This document shows positions 12,401-37,928 of a DNA stretch of 64,000 nucleotides, piece after piece. The notes below the pieces were generated by a model. The model was not told the DNA's origin. It made no database searches and saw nothing but the letters and a program-made list of their open reading frames with translations. A program made the position numbers and the translations under genes. The stretch lies in assembly GCA_030272155.1 (NCBI GenBank), contig CP126204.1:1169501-1233500 (forward strand). The letters are read 5' to 3'. This stretch comes from Tetradesmus obliquus (lineage: Eukaryota > Chlorophyta > Chlorophyceae > Sphaeropleales > Scenedesmaceae). Each line of letters begins with the position of its first letter. Position 1 is the stretch's first letter.

Positions 12401-13046
12401 TGCCAAGGGCAGCCAACCCACCACCAAACTGGCCAGCTGAGTTGCCACTCAAGCTGCTGTTGCCATCAACCCTCAGCCCTACACGCCCCCTGGCAACCAA
12501 CCCCCCACCGTCCTCAGTTGCATTGTTCTCCTGCACCCTGCTCCTGCCCGTGATGGTGACATTTGCCACTCCCTCAAGCCTCAGACCACCACCAGACCCA
12601 ATGACAGAGTTGCTGGATACGATGCTGCCATTCATGAGCAGGTGTGCCTGGCCAAACACAGCCAGGGGCCTGACCAAGTTCCGGGAGAAGCTGCTCCTGT
12701 GCACCTCTACCCTGCTGGCGCCCACGACACACAACACTGTGTCCAAGGGAATGCCCCGCACCCCCGACACACTGCTACCCTTCAACACAACCCTCCCAGT
12801 ACAGATGGTCACGAGGCAAGAAGAAGTATTGGCATCACTAGCACAGCTGCTGGTGGTGGCAACTCCAGAGAAGTTTGCTCTGTGGCCCTTCATGTGTGGC
12901 AATGCGAGGGCAATGGTGGGCTGGGGCCCCGTACACCTCATGCCAGCACTCAGGATGTGGACCTCACCACCAAGGATGTACAGGCTGCACTCTGCTGCTG
13001 TTCCAGGGGTGCTGTCAATTGGTTGCGCAGAGTGCGTGAGGAGCAT
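9426..13046 (-). CDS. Beta-helix repeat, cysteine-rich, multi-TM surface protein
   Basis: A single 1206-codon frame. Residues about 110-600 form a right-handed beta-helix of polymorphic-membrane-protein type: 27-28-residue repeats with GGGL, VSLAGGSSVHGN and many N-glycosylation sites. A cysteine-rich block follows (CPPHTFSF, CEPCPANGKC, CNEGYTGPLCGAC), resembling GCC2/GCC3 or EGF-like modules. The last roughly 400 residues hold about 8-10 hydrophobic segments. Such proteins occur in chlorophytes as presumed surface receptors or channels; the function is unknown. The first ATG at 13046 lies inside a hydrophobic run whose upstream part (RFGWLAFLSCLM) is in frame after an AG at about 13070. The true start is therefore probably in an upstream exon and completes a signal peptide. 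A minus-strand TGTAA at 9220-9224 may be the poly(A) signal. Confidence 0.85.
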   Translation of the reverse strand: MLLTHSAQPIDSTPGTAAECSLYILGGEVHILSAGMRCTGPQPTIALALPHMKGHRANFSGVATTSSCASDANTSSCLVTICTGRVVLKGSSVSGVRGIPLDTVLCVVGASRVEVHRSSFSRNLVRPLAVFGQAHLLMNGSIVSSNSVIGSGGGLRLEGVANVTITGRSRVQENNATEDGGGLVARGRVGLRVDGNSSLSGNSAGQFGGGLAALGNVSITLTGGSSVQENVARNRSGGGLVFWDSVECVLMGASRVHGNRAARSGGGLLAYNSTRVSVLDSSIDHNNANNGGGLVVWDNATVSLAGGSSVHDNRAADGSGGGLAVGDNATVSLAGNISVHGNTAMSGGGLEVWDNAIVSLAGGSSVHGNTAMSGGGLEVWDNAIVSLAGGSSVHGNTAAMSGGGLAVWGNAIVSLAGGSSVHGNTAAMSGGGLVVWDNAIVSLAGGSSVHGNTAAISGGGLAVWDNATASLAGGSSVHGNKVNGCGGGLDVSLGARVNISSQSTIINNTCYGSSGGGLAVDVSFETKFHAGGRAVEADDADAYDAGYVGSYVTINNSTVANNTSIRSAGGGLAVGGNGTVELVGGTVVSNNSAVNSSGGGVVLTGNGTLHADASVVFVNNAVKRGYVGSTIAAFANSTLKLPLRGGNLTKCNGGVYLGWSTCQAGEVMQHDVCVCCPPHTFSFTNASCEPCPANGKCTGGSLVQPLPGYWSSSPTSIQMHRCPLSTTACNYAGPDHQCNEGYTGPLCGACQLPRHGTLGPFECGKCMDSRLHQLGVYLAMSGGSVVFVTYTVHATWKDNLASDKVVLATDMIKVLVLFLQYTAIIGSVSVPWPLFDLKRWFQAVNIPFAGATGQTLSVDCWLFWYPSKLPLAMQRQLVYFLAPVFVLLAVVALLWLFWALGRWLVPLLWRPKEGATQQSAMSVVRKMPVALLVVIFYSYPTLLRASLSFFACLRIDRVPPEVQLPSGATAPLNHTLGYWVSDINQQCFAGYHLGWALGLGLPSVLLWCIAVPVAMGVGLFLWRAKADTDNFREHCGFLYRSYRPERMWWEAVWAARTVVLTLISVFAIPMERYYAVLSLLVVFLASAVLQNDFKPYAFATLHHMHKLSTSCLVVTTLGALAMLAYDIQESTALKLRIAIAVIVLLVNVAFVAWCLWKLVPAVKGWCVAVLTKSGVLWIVNEALVCAGWPQLKAGQGRRRARRGVAG
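11590..12190 (-). repeat. Near-identical 81-84 bp in-frame repeats
   Basis: About eight consecutive units of 27-28 codons within the beta-helix gene are almost identical at DNA level (core GSSVHGNTAAMSGGGL). The flanking repeats of the same protein fold have diverged strongly. Confidence 0.9.
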
Positions 13047-13269
13047 CAAGCAGGACAGGAAGGCAAGCCAGCCAAAACGCCTGGCACAGCAACAGCAACA
13101 GCAAGACAGTTGCTGGTGTCATTGAATGCATCAGGGTCTTCACAGCAAGTAGGTACACAGGCAAGCCGGTCACTGCCCCTCCCTGTTGACTTGGTGACAG
13201 TACTTGGGACCGGTCCAGGCAGAACACTGATGACGCCATGCAATCACGCAACTCATGAACGCTAAGAGC

Positions 13270-13887
13270 TACGTACAGCTATCTCAGGCATACCTGTCAC
13301 GCCTGAAGGGGGCCATCGCTCGCATCGAAGAAGCAGTGTTGATGTGATCGGCAGCAGTGTCAGACCAGCTCGCACACGCTTGCAGAATAACGGTTGGGCG
13401 CGTGAGCTGTTGGACCGTCCGTGAGCGGCAATGCTGTCCCTTCGTCAGCACTTTGGGCCCAATGTCACTGTGACAAAGGCTGATCCACAGACTGTCCCCT
13501 GACTGTCCAGTGGGGGGTTTTGGGGGCATCCACAGCACCTGCAGTGGATGGGTGTAAGTGCGAGTAGCTTGAACGACGTGCAAGGCTGTGTGTGATGTAG
13601 CTGTTGGTTAAATATCATTGTTTGTCCCGGCAGAGTTCGCGCTGGACCGTGTTCAGACCTGAACCGGCAGGTTGTCAGCCGTGGTCACCTTGACCCTCAC
13701 AGTGACAATGCTCCCTTCCTGGAGCTTGTAAAATCGTGCACAACATACCATGATATCCTTCAAAGCTCGTTGTTTGTCGGATCACACGCGGCCGACAGGA
13801 CAGCCACACCAGTCGACTGAGGCGCACAGACGCACTATCACCTCAGTTCCTGCTGCCGTTAAGTGAATATTTGCTCTGCATTTGTGA
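13270..13887. other. Non-coding stretch between beta-helix gene and transposon remnant
   Basis: No supported coding sequence. It may contain the first exon and promoter of the beta-helix gene, which reads away to the left, and the left part of the transposon; no terminal repeat was recognised. Confidence 0.4.
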
Positions 13888-16800
13888 ATGGGCGCGGATG
13901 ATCTATGGAAGCAGGCTCAAGCTAATGCTGTAGCAGCTCGCACCAGTTACCTCACTTGCCCTAGATGCCATACCACGCACATCGGCGGTAAAAAGAAATT
14001 CAACACGGAGTCAGCAGGTGCACCCTCAAGGCACGGCAGGATGCAGCTGAGGCCATGGATGTTGATCCTGGTGGCCTGCAGCTGGTGGCTGATGGTGCTG
14101 GCCATGGCCACGCTGGTGCGTGTCGCTTTCGCTCTGTATTAGTTCTCCTTCTCTGTACAGATCGTCTGACACACTGGTTCCTGCATCTTCATACCTGCAG
14201 ATGCTTCAATCAGTGACCAGCCTGCGCCAGCTGGAGGCCCAGTGGCCTTGGGCAGCCAGCTGCAGCACCAGCAGGTGCAGCAGTCTCCCACAGCAGACTC
14301 AACAGATTATGCACAGGAGCAGGGGTTTCCAGTGGCGCCACCTGAAGACGACGTGTGGCACGATGCATCGGACCAGTGGGATGAAGCTGATGCTGCTGCT
14401 GGCGTGCCTGCTGCAGCAGAACTGCTGCAACGTGTGTTTCCTGCATCGCTGGCTACTGCAGCTGCAGCAGCAGCTGCTGCTGCAAATGAGGCTTTCTGGG
14501 CGAATGTACGCGTCCTGCCTCACTTACAGCAGGCAGGATACACCATGGACGACCTCAAGCAGATGTGGGGGGTAAGTTGCAAATCGTTCTGCTCTGCCTA
14601 TCACGGCATACAGCATTCCTGCAAGGATGGCGTCACTAGCTGCGAGCAGGTCTGCACCGCATGCCAGGGAATGATCGCCGCTTCACCGCCAGTAGCTCAA
14701 GCTATCGGCATTTACTTCAACCTGTCACACTGCAACCAACACTGTTCGTCTGATGCCTGCAGGAAACCATGCTGCAGGCTTTGCTTGACCAGCAGCAACC
14801 CAGTGACGCCGCACTGGCACAAGATGCAGCAGCAGCAGCAGCAGCAGGGATATCCGATGGCGTCCAGGAAGGCTCTACCCTGCCTGATGCATTGGCAGGT
14901 CAGGGCTTTTCGGAGCAGCAGCAGCGCTCAGGTACAGCATCAAGAGCTTCACTGCTTACTTCTCGTGTGCGTTCTGCAAGCTGGTTGGCACCATGTGTGA
15001 TGGCACAGTGCGCTTCTGCGGCTACATCAAGCCAGTGCTCACACCTGCTGGTGCTGGCCAGGGGCGCAGCTATCAGATGGGGGCACAAAACGGGCGGCTG
15101 CTGTCGCACCTTGAACAGCGGGCGCAAGCAACAGCTGCTGCTTTCAATCGCGCGCGCGGCTTTGAACCACCGCACGGCAACCGCTTCAAGGGGTTCAGCC
15201 CACTGCTGCGCCTGTACTGGGTCAGGGTCAGTAGCTTGTTTGTTGTTCCCTTCAGCCATGCGTTCCATCTGGGCATCTTCAAGGGACTGATCAGCTCGAT
15301 GTTCGCCAAGGAGTCAAAGCAGCAGGTGCGCGGTGACACATGCCAGTGACGGCTGCATGGCTATGCGGTGTGCAATTGTCTTGCAGGATTCGCACTGACG
15401 TGTCTGCCAGGGTCAGCAGAGCAGAGCGCTTATAGTTGTGACGCAACATGCAGTAGCACGCAGCGCGTGGGGTTTACGCAGCATGCAGGTGGTGAGACCA
15501 CAACACCGCTCTACAGTGAGCAGTTCGCTTGCTGTGCCTTTCCTGCGTGACATGTGTGCCGCAAGCGTCGATATGCTGTCCATTCTGTATTCCTACAGCT
15601 CTGATGCACTGGTGAATGCATCACTGTGCTGCGCTCGACCTGGCATGCGCATGCGCTTGACAATTGTTGCCGCTGCTGTCCTCTGCTTCACTTTTGCATG
15701 TTGCGCTGCAACCAGGATGGCACTGCTGCAGCAACTCCAACGATGCCAGGCATGTGATGCGCGGCCGCCTTGACAACATGCAGCTGCATCCCAACTTCAA
15801 CAGGAAGTGCTGCAGCCCCTTCACCTGCAACGCATCTTGGCAGATGGAGGAGTGCGCGCGGCAGCTGCAGTGTTTCTTGCCCCTGCTGTTCAGGCCAGTG
15901 CGCACCGCGAATGGCCAGGTGTCGGAGGTCCTGGACAACAAACCGGCCAAGCAGGCGTTTGGCCACCTCAAGCGCTTTGCTGCCTTCCACCTGGGTCACG
16001 TGCAGTACGCAACACGCCCAGAGTACATCGCAGCAGCTGTGCAAGCGAACGAAGAGCTACTGGCTTTTGCCAGGCTGATGGAGAAGGTGTGTGGCTGCAA
16101 GCGGTGTTAGTTGTTTTTGGTGGTTTTTGGGGTGGGCAACTGGCTCATAACATGTGAGCTGTCGACTTGCATTTGTCAGCCGCTTGTGTCGTGGTGCAAG
16201 CCAACGCAATGCCTAACTTAGTAGCTGCTGTGACACAATGTTTGACCTTGTTGTCACACTACTGATGTGTGCCTGACCAATTTCTGCTTGCAGGAAACCA
16301 AGGGCGCTGCCTGCACGTACAACCTCCACCTCCTGACGTGCCAGCTGCTGATGCAGGCTCTGCAGCGAGGCTCGACCTACGATCAGTTTGGCAGTGGGTT
16401 GAGCGCCTGATCGGTGACATCAAGCAGCGCGTCAAGCTCCGCACGCACGCAGATCCGGAGAAGACCATGATGGGAGATGACATGCTCAGGCGTGCCCTGC
16501 AGCAGTGGCGGGTTCAATTCCCTGAGGTGCAAACGTGGCAGGAGCGCGGAGGCCAGACAGCGCGGGAGCGGCTGAGCTTGTTTGACCCAGTCGGCGCGCT
16601 GCTGGGCAGCGGCCAGGCAGCTAGCAGCGATGCGTGGTGCGCAGCAGTCCAGGCTGCTGCAAAGAACGCTGTGCAGTGCAATGTGGATGCAGTTGGTGGT
16701 GTTGCCGAGCAGCAGCTGTGGTTAGGTGCCTGGGATCGCATTGGTGTGGCAGCGTACAAGGAGGCGCTGCTGCCGGGTGGCTTCTATGCTACTAGCACTG

Positions 16801-17200
16801 CGTACACTCGCTCGCGCAGCAGGGACGGCAGCTTTGTGCTGGTGCCCTTCAGCAGCGGGTCCGAGACACGGCCCTGGGTGGGGCGTGTCACCTGGTACCT
16901 GCAGCTGAGGTTACCTGATGATGCTGTGCAGCAGTCCGTGCGTGGCGGTGTGCTGTTCTTTGCGCTTTGTGATCTCCTGCCATACCTGCGGCCTTTTGAG
17001 GATGCAGACATCTGCGGCAGTGACAGCATGATCCTGTTTGGCAGGGATAAGGGTGAAAGGGAGCAGACCTTCAACACCTCAACTACCCTGTGATGCTGAA
17101 CCAGCTGCACGCACCTCTGTTCAGGCAGGAGTACCAGGCAGACGGCCAGACATGGTGGGCATTTGTCCCCTTGACGTTCGAGACAGGTGGCAAGCGCTGA
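13888..17200 (+). mobile_element. Decayed DNA-transposon coding region (CACTA/TNP2- or KDZ-like)
   Basis: Ordered plus-strand exon-like blocks. About 13888-14120 has a zinc-knuckle-like LTCPRCHTTHIGGKKKF. 14202-14570 is a Gln/Ala-rich stretch ending in AGYTMDDLKQMWG. About 14940-15330 reads FCKLVGTMCDGTVRFCGY and later FHLGIFKGLISSMFAKES. About 15700-16110 contains NKPAKQAFGHLKRF. About 16290-17090 begins AACTYNLHLLTCQLL and includes WVERLIGDIKQRVKLRTHADPE. The tail in another frame (LNQLHAPLFRQEY) stops at 17200. The block order and the NLHLLT segment resemble the C-terminal half of TNP2-type transposases, but the class is an inference. Frame changes between blocks (near 14030, 16400 and 17060) indicate decay or unmodelled introns. 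Terminal repeats were not found. Confidence 0.6.
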
Positions 17201-17539
17201 AGAAGCGTATCCAGCGCTGTACAAGCGCAGCCGGGCCATGTTTTTTTGTTGTTGTGTGTTTGACTGGATTCAACTTGAGTGACAGGTGTTGAGCTGTGTT
17301 TCCTGTGTTGTGGATTTGTTTTGGCGTGACGTGTTTGTATTAGGTGCCAACCTAGCTAGGTGGTTTGGTGTAGGATAGCGATGATGCGGTGAAGTGCAGC
17401 CACCATTGTGTTGAAGACTGATCAGCACTAGTGCATCGTCTGAACGTTGTGACAAGATGGATGCCATGGAGAGCAACCTTGTTCACACGCAAAGCAGCTG
17501 TATGCTGTCGTAACTGTGCGGTCCCTGCATGCATATGAC

Positions 17540-18860
17540 GGCAACACATTGCTTGCAGTGGCCTGGCGCATTTGCGGCACATTAAAGTCAGCAATGAAAA
17601 CATGAATGCATCGCCGGCGACCACGTTTCACACCCTGCAGTTCGTCACCTGCAGCTTATATGCCAGCAGCCACGGTGGCCAGGGGGCCTACCTTCTAGAT
17701 GTGAGTACGCAATATGTTGCATTGATGCTGTCGCAATCTGCAATGTGTTTCCTGCAACTCATAATAGCTTATCCTACTGCGCCAGCAGCTGGGCGATAGA
17801 TGCAGCATGCATGCATGCTTGAAGCATGCTTGAAGCATATGCAGCCAGTGCATTGCCTACAGTGGCCTGGCACATCTGCGGCATCAGACAAGCTGCAAGT
17901 GAAACAACCATGCGGTAGCCACATTTCAAACCGCCTGCAGCGCACCTGTTAGAACGATCGCGCCTGTTAGATCATCACCGTGGCATGCACGACAGCAGAC
18001 AAGCATCCAGCGAGACTGCGCGCTTGCTGAGCGTGCTCAGCGGCAGGCCCAATACGACAGGCATCAAACAACAAGCACACAGCAGACGGCTGCGCTTCAA
18101 CACATCTCCACATGCAGGACAGCAGACAAGCATGCAGCGCCCCTGCGGCTGTGCGCTAGCTGTGCGTGTGCGGGGCAGGCCCAACACCGCAGGCTTCAAA
18201 AACGTGCACACAGCAGGGTTGGCGCATGCCTATGCCGGTAGCGCAGTGCTTGCAGTGGCCTGGGGCGCATCTGCGGCACAGCTAGGCTAGCATTGCAAAC
18301 AACCAGGCGCCCACGGCTGCCAGTTTCTCAACTGCTTGCAGCGCACCAGTAGATGGGCGCGCTTCTATCTCCACATGCACGACAGAAAACATGCATGCAG
18401 CGCCCCTGTTGCTGTGAGCTTTGCTGTACAACACATGTGCGTGCGCAGCGCATGCCCAACACGGCAGGCATCAAGACAACATGCACCCAGCAGGGTTGGC
18501 GCAAGCATATTGCTGCAGCGCAGTGCTAGCAGTGGCCTGGTGCGCATCTGCGGCACAGCTAGGCTAGCATTGCAAACATGTTTTTACAACCATGCGCCCA
18601 CTGCTGCCACAGTTGACAGGCTGCGGCGCACCCAAAACGGGTACCCTTGACATTTCCACATGCACAATAGCAGGCAAGCATCCAACGTGAGTGCGGCTGT
18701 GCGTGCGCAGCGGCAGGCACAACAGGAGGCAATACCACAACATGTACCCAGCAGGATGCTGCAAGCATATGCCGGCAGCGCAGTGCTCGCAGTGGCCTGG
18801 CGCGCATCTGCGGCACAGCTAGGCTAGCAGTGCAACGCAACGTGTACGTATGAACAACAA
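17540..18860. repeat. Diverged 260-390 bp tandem array
   Basis: The motif CAGTGGCCTGGCGCATCTGC recurs near 17556, 17860, 18253, 18530 and 18790. Between copies other blocks also recur in the same order: GGCACAGCTAGGCTAGCA, ACATCTCCACATGCA, GCGGCAGGCCCAACAC and ACACAGCAGGGTTGGCGCA. No frame is conserved across units, so the array is non-coding satellite-like DNA. Confidence 0.85.
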
Positions 18861-19134
18861 TAACAACAGCCTGCTGCATGCACAGCACCAGACATGCATA
18901 GGGCATCAGCGCTGCTGTTCATCTGCTGCTCTTGCTTAGCGAAAGCAAACACGTCTGTTTATTGAGTATTAAACGACACATGTCATACTGCGATGCTGAA
19001 ATGTGTTCACATTGAATGTGTAAATCTTCTTAACCTCACACTCACCATGTCGTGCTGATACGCTGCTGATACGCTGCAATGCAACCCGCTGCATTGACCA
19101 GCTGGTCACGTCATGGTCACTCATGGTCACAGCA

Positions 19135-19215
19135 CACGGCTGCGCGCTCTCTGTGCATGTGGAGATAGAAGCGCGCCCATCAGGCCCAACACGGCATGCT
19201 TCAAAGCAACATCCA
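19135..19215. repeat. Inverted fragment of the tandem array
   Basis: TGCATGTGGAGATAGAAGCG at about 19157-19176 is the reverse complement of array sequence around 18358-18380. The following AGGCCCAACACGGCATGCTTC is in the direct orientation. A rearranged outlier unit therefore lies about 300 bases beyond the array. Confidence 0.75.
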
Positions 19216-21150
19216 CACACCAGAGTTCCTGCAAGCTCGCCGAAACGCGGTTTTTACACAGCGGTTGAGGGATGATGGGTGTTCAAATTTCATAACACTT
19301 TGTTGCTGTAGCATTTTGAAAGATTTGGTAGCTTTATTGCAGCAAAATGTTCTCGGTCCCAGTAGCAGCCTGAGAGGTTCGCCCGAAAATGCCAGCAATG
19401 CCAGCATGCGCAGGGCCCTCAACCCTCCACCAGAGCTGGCAGCAGCCTGGCTGCGTATGGCTCTGTCCGCGTACCAAGAGCAGAATGCCGAACGTTCCAG
19501 AGCGATAGTAGATGTCATTGTTGCATCGTCACCATGAACTGTGTTTACAAGTGCAGCTTGAGCACCAGCCATGCCGGCAGGGTGTCAGACTCTGCAGAGC
19601 TGGCCAGTGGCACCCCTTGCGCCGTCTCTCTACTTCTACAGCTCTCTGGTAAGCCACACTGGTAAAATGCAGCCGCACAGTTCTGCATCAGCAGCATCAA
19701 CCGGGTTCAATCGGTTGATCATTAGCCAGCAGGCGAAATGGTGCAGTACTCCATATCATCAGTGAAGTAGCTTCATATGGGGTATGCATGCTCCAATTGG
19801 GTGCGGCACGTGCCGAATGACCGCAGGCACGTTGCACAAAGCTGACAGGGGATGGCGCTGCAACCACTGGCAGCATTCTGCACATGCAAAGTATCAGCTA
19901 CCAACAGGGACCCCAGGTGGCCACAGTCAGAGCATCAACTTTGATTGTCCAAAAATATGGTCCAACAACACTGACCCCCTAACACAAGCAGCAGCTGCGT
20001 CATTTGCTGCTGCCAGCGACAGCTGCTGTCTTGTACCTGTACACAAAATTCAACCCCTAACCTCCATAGCCATACTCTAGGCTCAACATGCAGCGGCCCC
20101 CGTGCCAGCTCCTGCACGGCCTGCAAAGGTTATGTCATGTGCCCAGCATCAGGTACAACACGCCACAGGCACAGCTGCAGCCACGATTGCTGCTCTGCTT
20201 GCCCGCCATGCAGTACACGCCGCATGTGGAAGACGTGCCTTTGCACAAAGAGAAAGCACAACTACGCTGAAGCTGCATGCTGTCACGGCGCCGAAGCTCT
20301 CAGGCACATCAGCTGAAGCAGCAACCAAAAACAGCAACCAAAAACAGCATCCATGCAGCACCACCACCATCAGTGGTGCTGGGCAGGAGAAGAATGTACT
20401 GCAGCGGCCTTGCAAGCACAGCTGCAACTTCCCAGCCTAAGGTCAAACGCACAATTGCGGGAGCCCCGCCAAACTTCCCCCAGAAAGAGTCCCCCAACAA
20501 GAGACACAGTGTGAGGCTCTGCACCTGCAAAGCCCCCAGAAAGTATTACCGGACCCGTTTCAAGGCCGCTGCAGCAAATGGCAACAGCCACACACACTGA
20601 AGCATGCTCAAAGTACTGGGGCTGTGTGGCCGCACCTGACTGGCTGAAAGCATGAACACGTATCCACTGCTCTGAGACATGTCTGAGACGTGTACACATC
20701 CTACATGCTGGCGCTGCAATGCAATGTAGCTGCAGCGCACCCACACACAGGGTGTCAATTGCATATGACGCTTGCGCCTGGCATACACACCACTGATTTT
20801 GAGTTCAACACAATGCAGCACAAGATGTGCAGCTGCAACACTAGCTCAGTTTCAGCAAATACCCTGCATGTTTTAAACGGGAAACTACTAGCTGGCTGCT
20901 AGCTAGCCAGGATAGCAAAGTAACAATCATGTACCAGCACCCACTCACCAGATCACAAATCCGGACGTCGACTGCCGCTGGGCTGTAATGAATGTGCTGG
21001 AGGCCAATCTTCAGCATCTAAGCAGTAAACAAGTGAGCTTCACAGTACCAAGCCAGCAGCAGCATTGCCATAGTAGCACACTGCATGACGCAACCATCTG
21101 CTGGCACATTTTCCACGCACAAACATCACGCGCAAGCGTGCCGTCTCACT
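19216..21150. other. Intergenic, no supported gene
   Basis: Several short open frames exist on both strands but none has recognisable domains, splice-supported continuation or a convincing codon pattern. The right-hand part is the 3' flank of the ABC transporter. Confidence 0.45.
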
Positions 21151-21158
21151 CCACTCAC

Positions 21159-21163
21159 TTACA
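21159..21163 (-). terminator. TGTAA polyadenylation signal of the ABC transporter
   Basis: TGTAA on the minus strand about 140 bases after the predicted stop codon, in the usual position for chlorophyte nuclear genes. Confidence 0.5.
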
Positions 21164-21301
21164 CAACCTGCGCGGCTGCTGCAGCAAGCTGGCACAGCAT
21201 TAGCCTTCGCAACCACTAACCGCTCTGGACACTTGCTCATATCAAAGCAAGAGTGAAGGCTTGCTGACTAACCCTCCACCGTGATGGTGGCCAAGGTAAG
21301 G

Positions 21302-36432
<15,131 letters not shown>

Positions 36433-37008
36433 GGCTGCTTCGCAGCCACAGCCTGGCCGCTGCTGCTGCTGCTGCTGTGCCTATCTATGGCGGGCTTCAG
36501 AAGCACCGCTGCGGCCCTTTTGGCCAGGAAGCCGTCCACACTAGACGATGAACGTGGAATAAACGTATGGTCCTTCGGAAGAGGATGCTCAGGTCCCTCA
36601 GGCTATCACGACACTCCCGTCTGGCCTAAGTCTGGATGTGTAATCAGCCAGAAGATGCACTCAGCGCTGATCGTGCTTTGCAGTCAATGTTCAACGGACA
36701 GGATCGTGCTGGTGGTGATGATGAACATTCATGTTTACCCATGTGGCTGGCCAGTTGACGCTTCTTAGAGAGTGTTATGACTGTAAGCAAACTAGCTCTG
36801 CTGTTTGCCGCTGCAGGTCAATTTTTTTTAAGTTCTTTCGTCCCAGTAGACTGATCTATGTCTTTCGATACTACACACGTGCGCGTACTTGTCGCCAGTC
36901 AGTACACACTGCTTCACTCTCACTGCCCTACTACATCAGGAGCTCTTTGCCGTACAGAAGCAGACCAGCAGACTTCAATAAACAAATAAAAAACACTCAG
37001 CAGAAATC
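36433..37008. promoter_or_regulatory. Shared upstream region of the ABC transporter and the hydrolase
   Basis: The 576 bases between the two divergent start codons hold no further coding sequence and must contain both 5'UTRs and promoters. No specific motif was identified beyond AT-rich patches near 36960-37000. Confidence 0.55.
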
Positions 37009-37815
37009 ATGCCATGGCTGGACTGGACAGTGCGCGTGATGAGCTGGGTGCGTTGCAGCAGTACATACAACAGCTGCAGGGTTTGGCGCCGCGGGCAGGC
37101 ATGACTGCTTTGTTCACACATGCAAGTCATGCAACTGCCTTACTCGCATGCTATGTAGGGCGGAGGCGCAGGGGCGTTGCTGCTGGGCCTCATCTATGCC
37201 TTCCAGGAGAAGCTGGTATGTGCAATTTTTGCCTTTGGCAGTTTGGCACTTTCGGCAGTTGCAGCCAGCAGCACCTGCCGTCCTGCAGCTAGCGTATATT
37301 CTGATTTGGCTGCTGCTGCCCCTCCTTTTAGCCATCATGCGTTGTGGCATGACCCAGGCTAGGTGAACTCGCTGCGGTTGAGTTGCTGGTTGCGGCAGGT
37401 GGTACAGCAACCACTGCGCGCAGTCTGCTGTGCTTGCCCATGTGCGCGAGCACTTTCGACACATTGCAGCGGCACAGTGCTCACGCAGTAACACACAGCC
37501 ACATATTTTTCCTGTATACACACAGTGATGCACAGCTACATAGTGAGTCTCATCAGAACGTTGTACGACTTTGTGGGACTCTGTACAGCACTGCCGTTTG
37601 GTGCCCTGCAGCTGCACGTCCCGTGCATTGCTGTTGCAGCAGCAGACACCTCATATATATTGTTATAATATTGTTATCATAGTTGTTATGTTTCGCTGTT
37701 TGTGCCCTGCAGCTGTATGTGCCGCGCATTCCCGGCATGCCAGACTTTGATGATCGGCTGGTGCCAGGCCAGTGGGGCTTCGAGGAGGAGGTGCGCAGCA
37801 GCAGCAGCAACAGCA

Positions 37816-37851
<36 letters not shown>

Positions 37852-37889
37852 GCACTGGGGCTCCCAGGAGGAGGTGCGCAGCAGCAGTG

Positions 37890-37928
<39 letters not shown>

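Noticed and set aside
11390-12448. Plus- and minus-strand frames opposite the beta-helix repeats (Pro/Cys-rich repeats)
   Set aside because: They are other-frame readings of the in-frame 81-84 bp repeats; the frame with GGGL and N-glycosylation motifs is the coherent one.
19196-19572. Overlapping plus and minus frames of about 110-120 codons
   Set aside because: Neither strand has recognisable content or splice-supported neighbours; the region directly abuts array debris.
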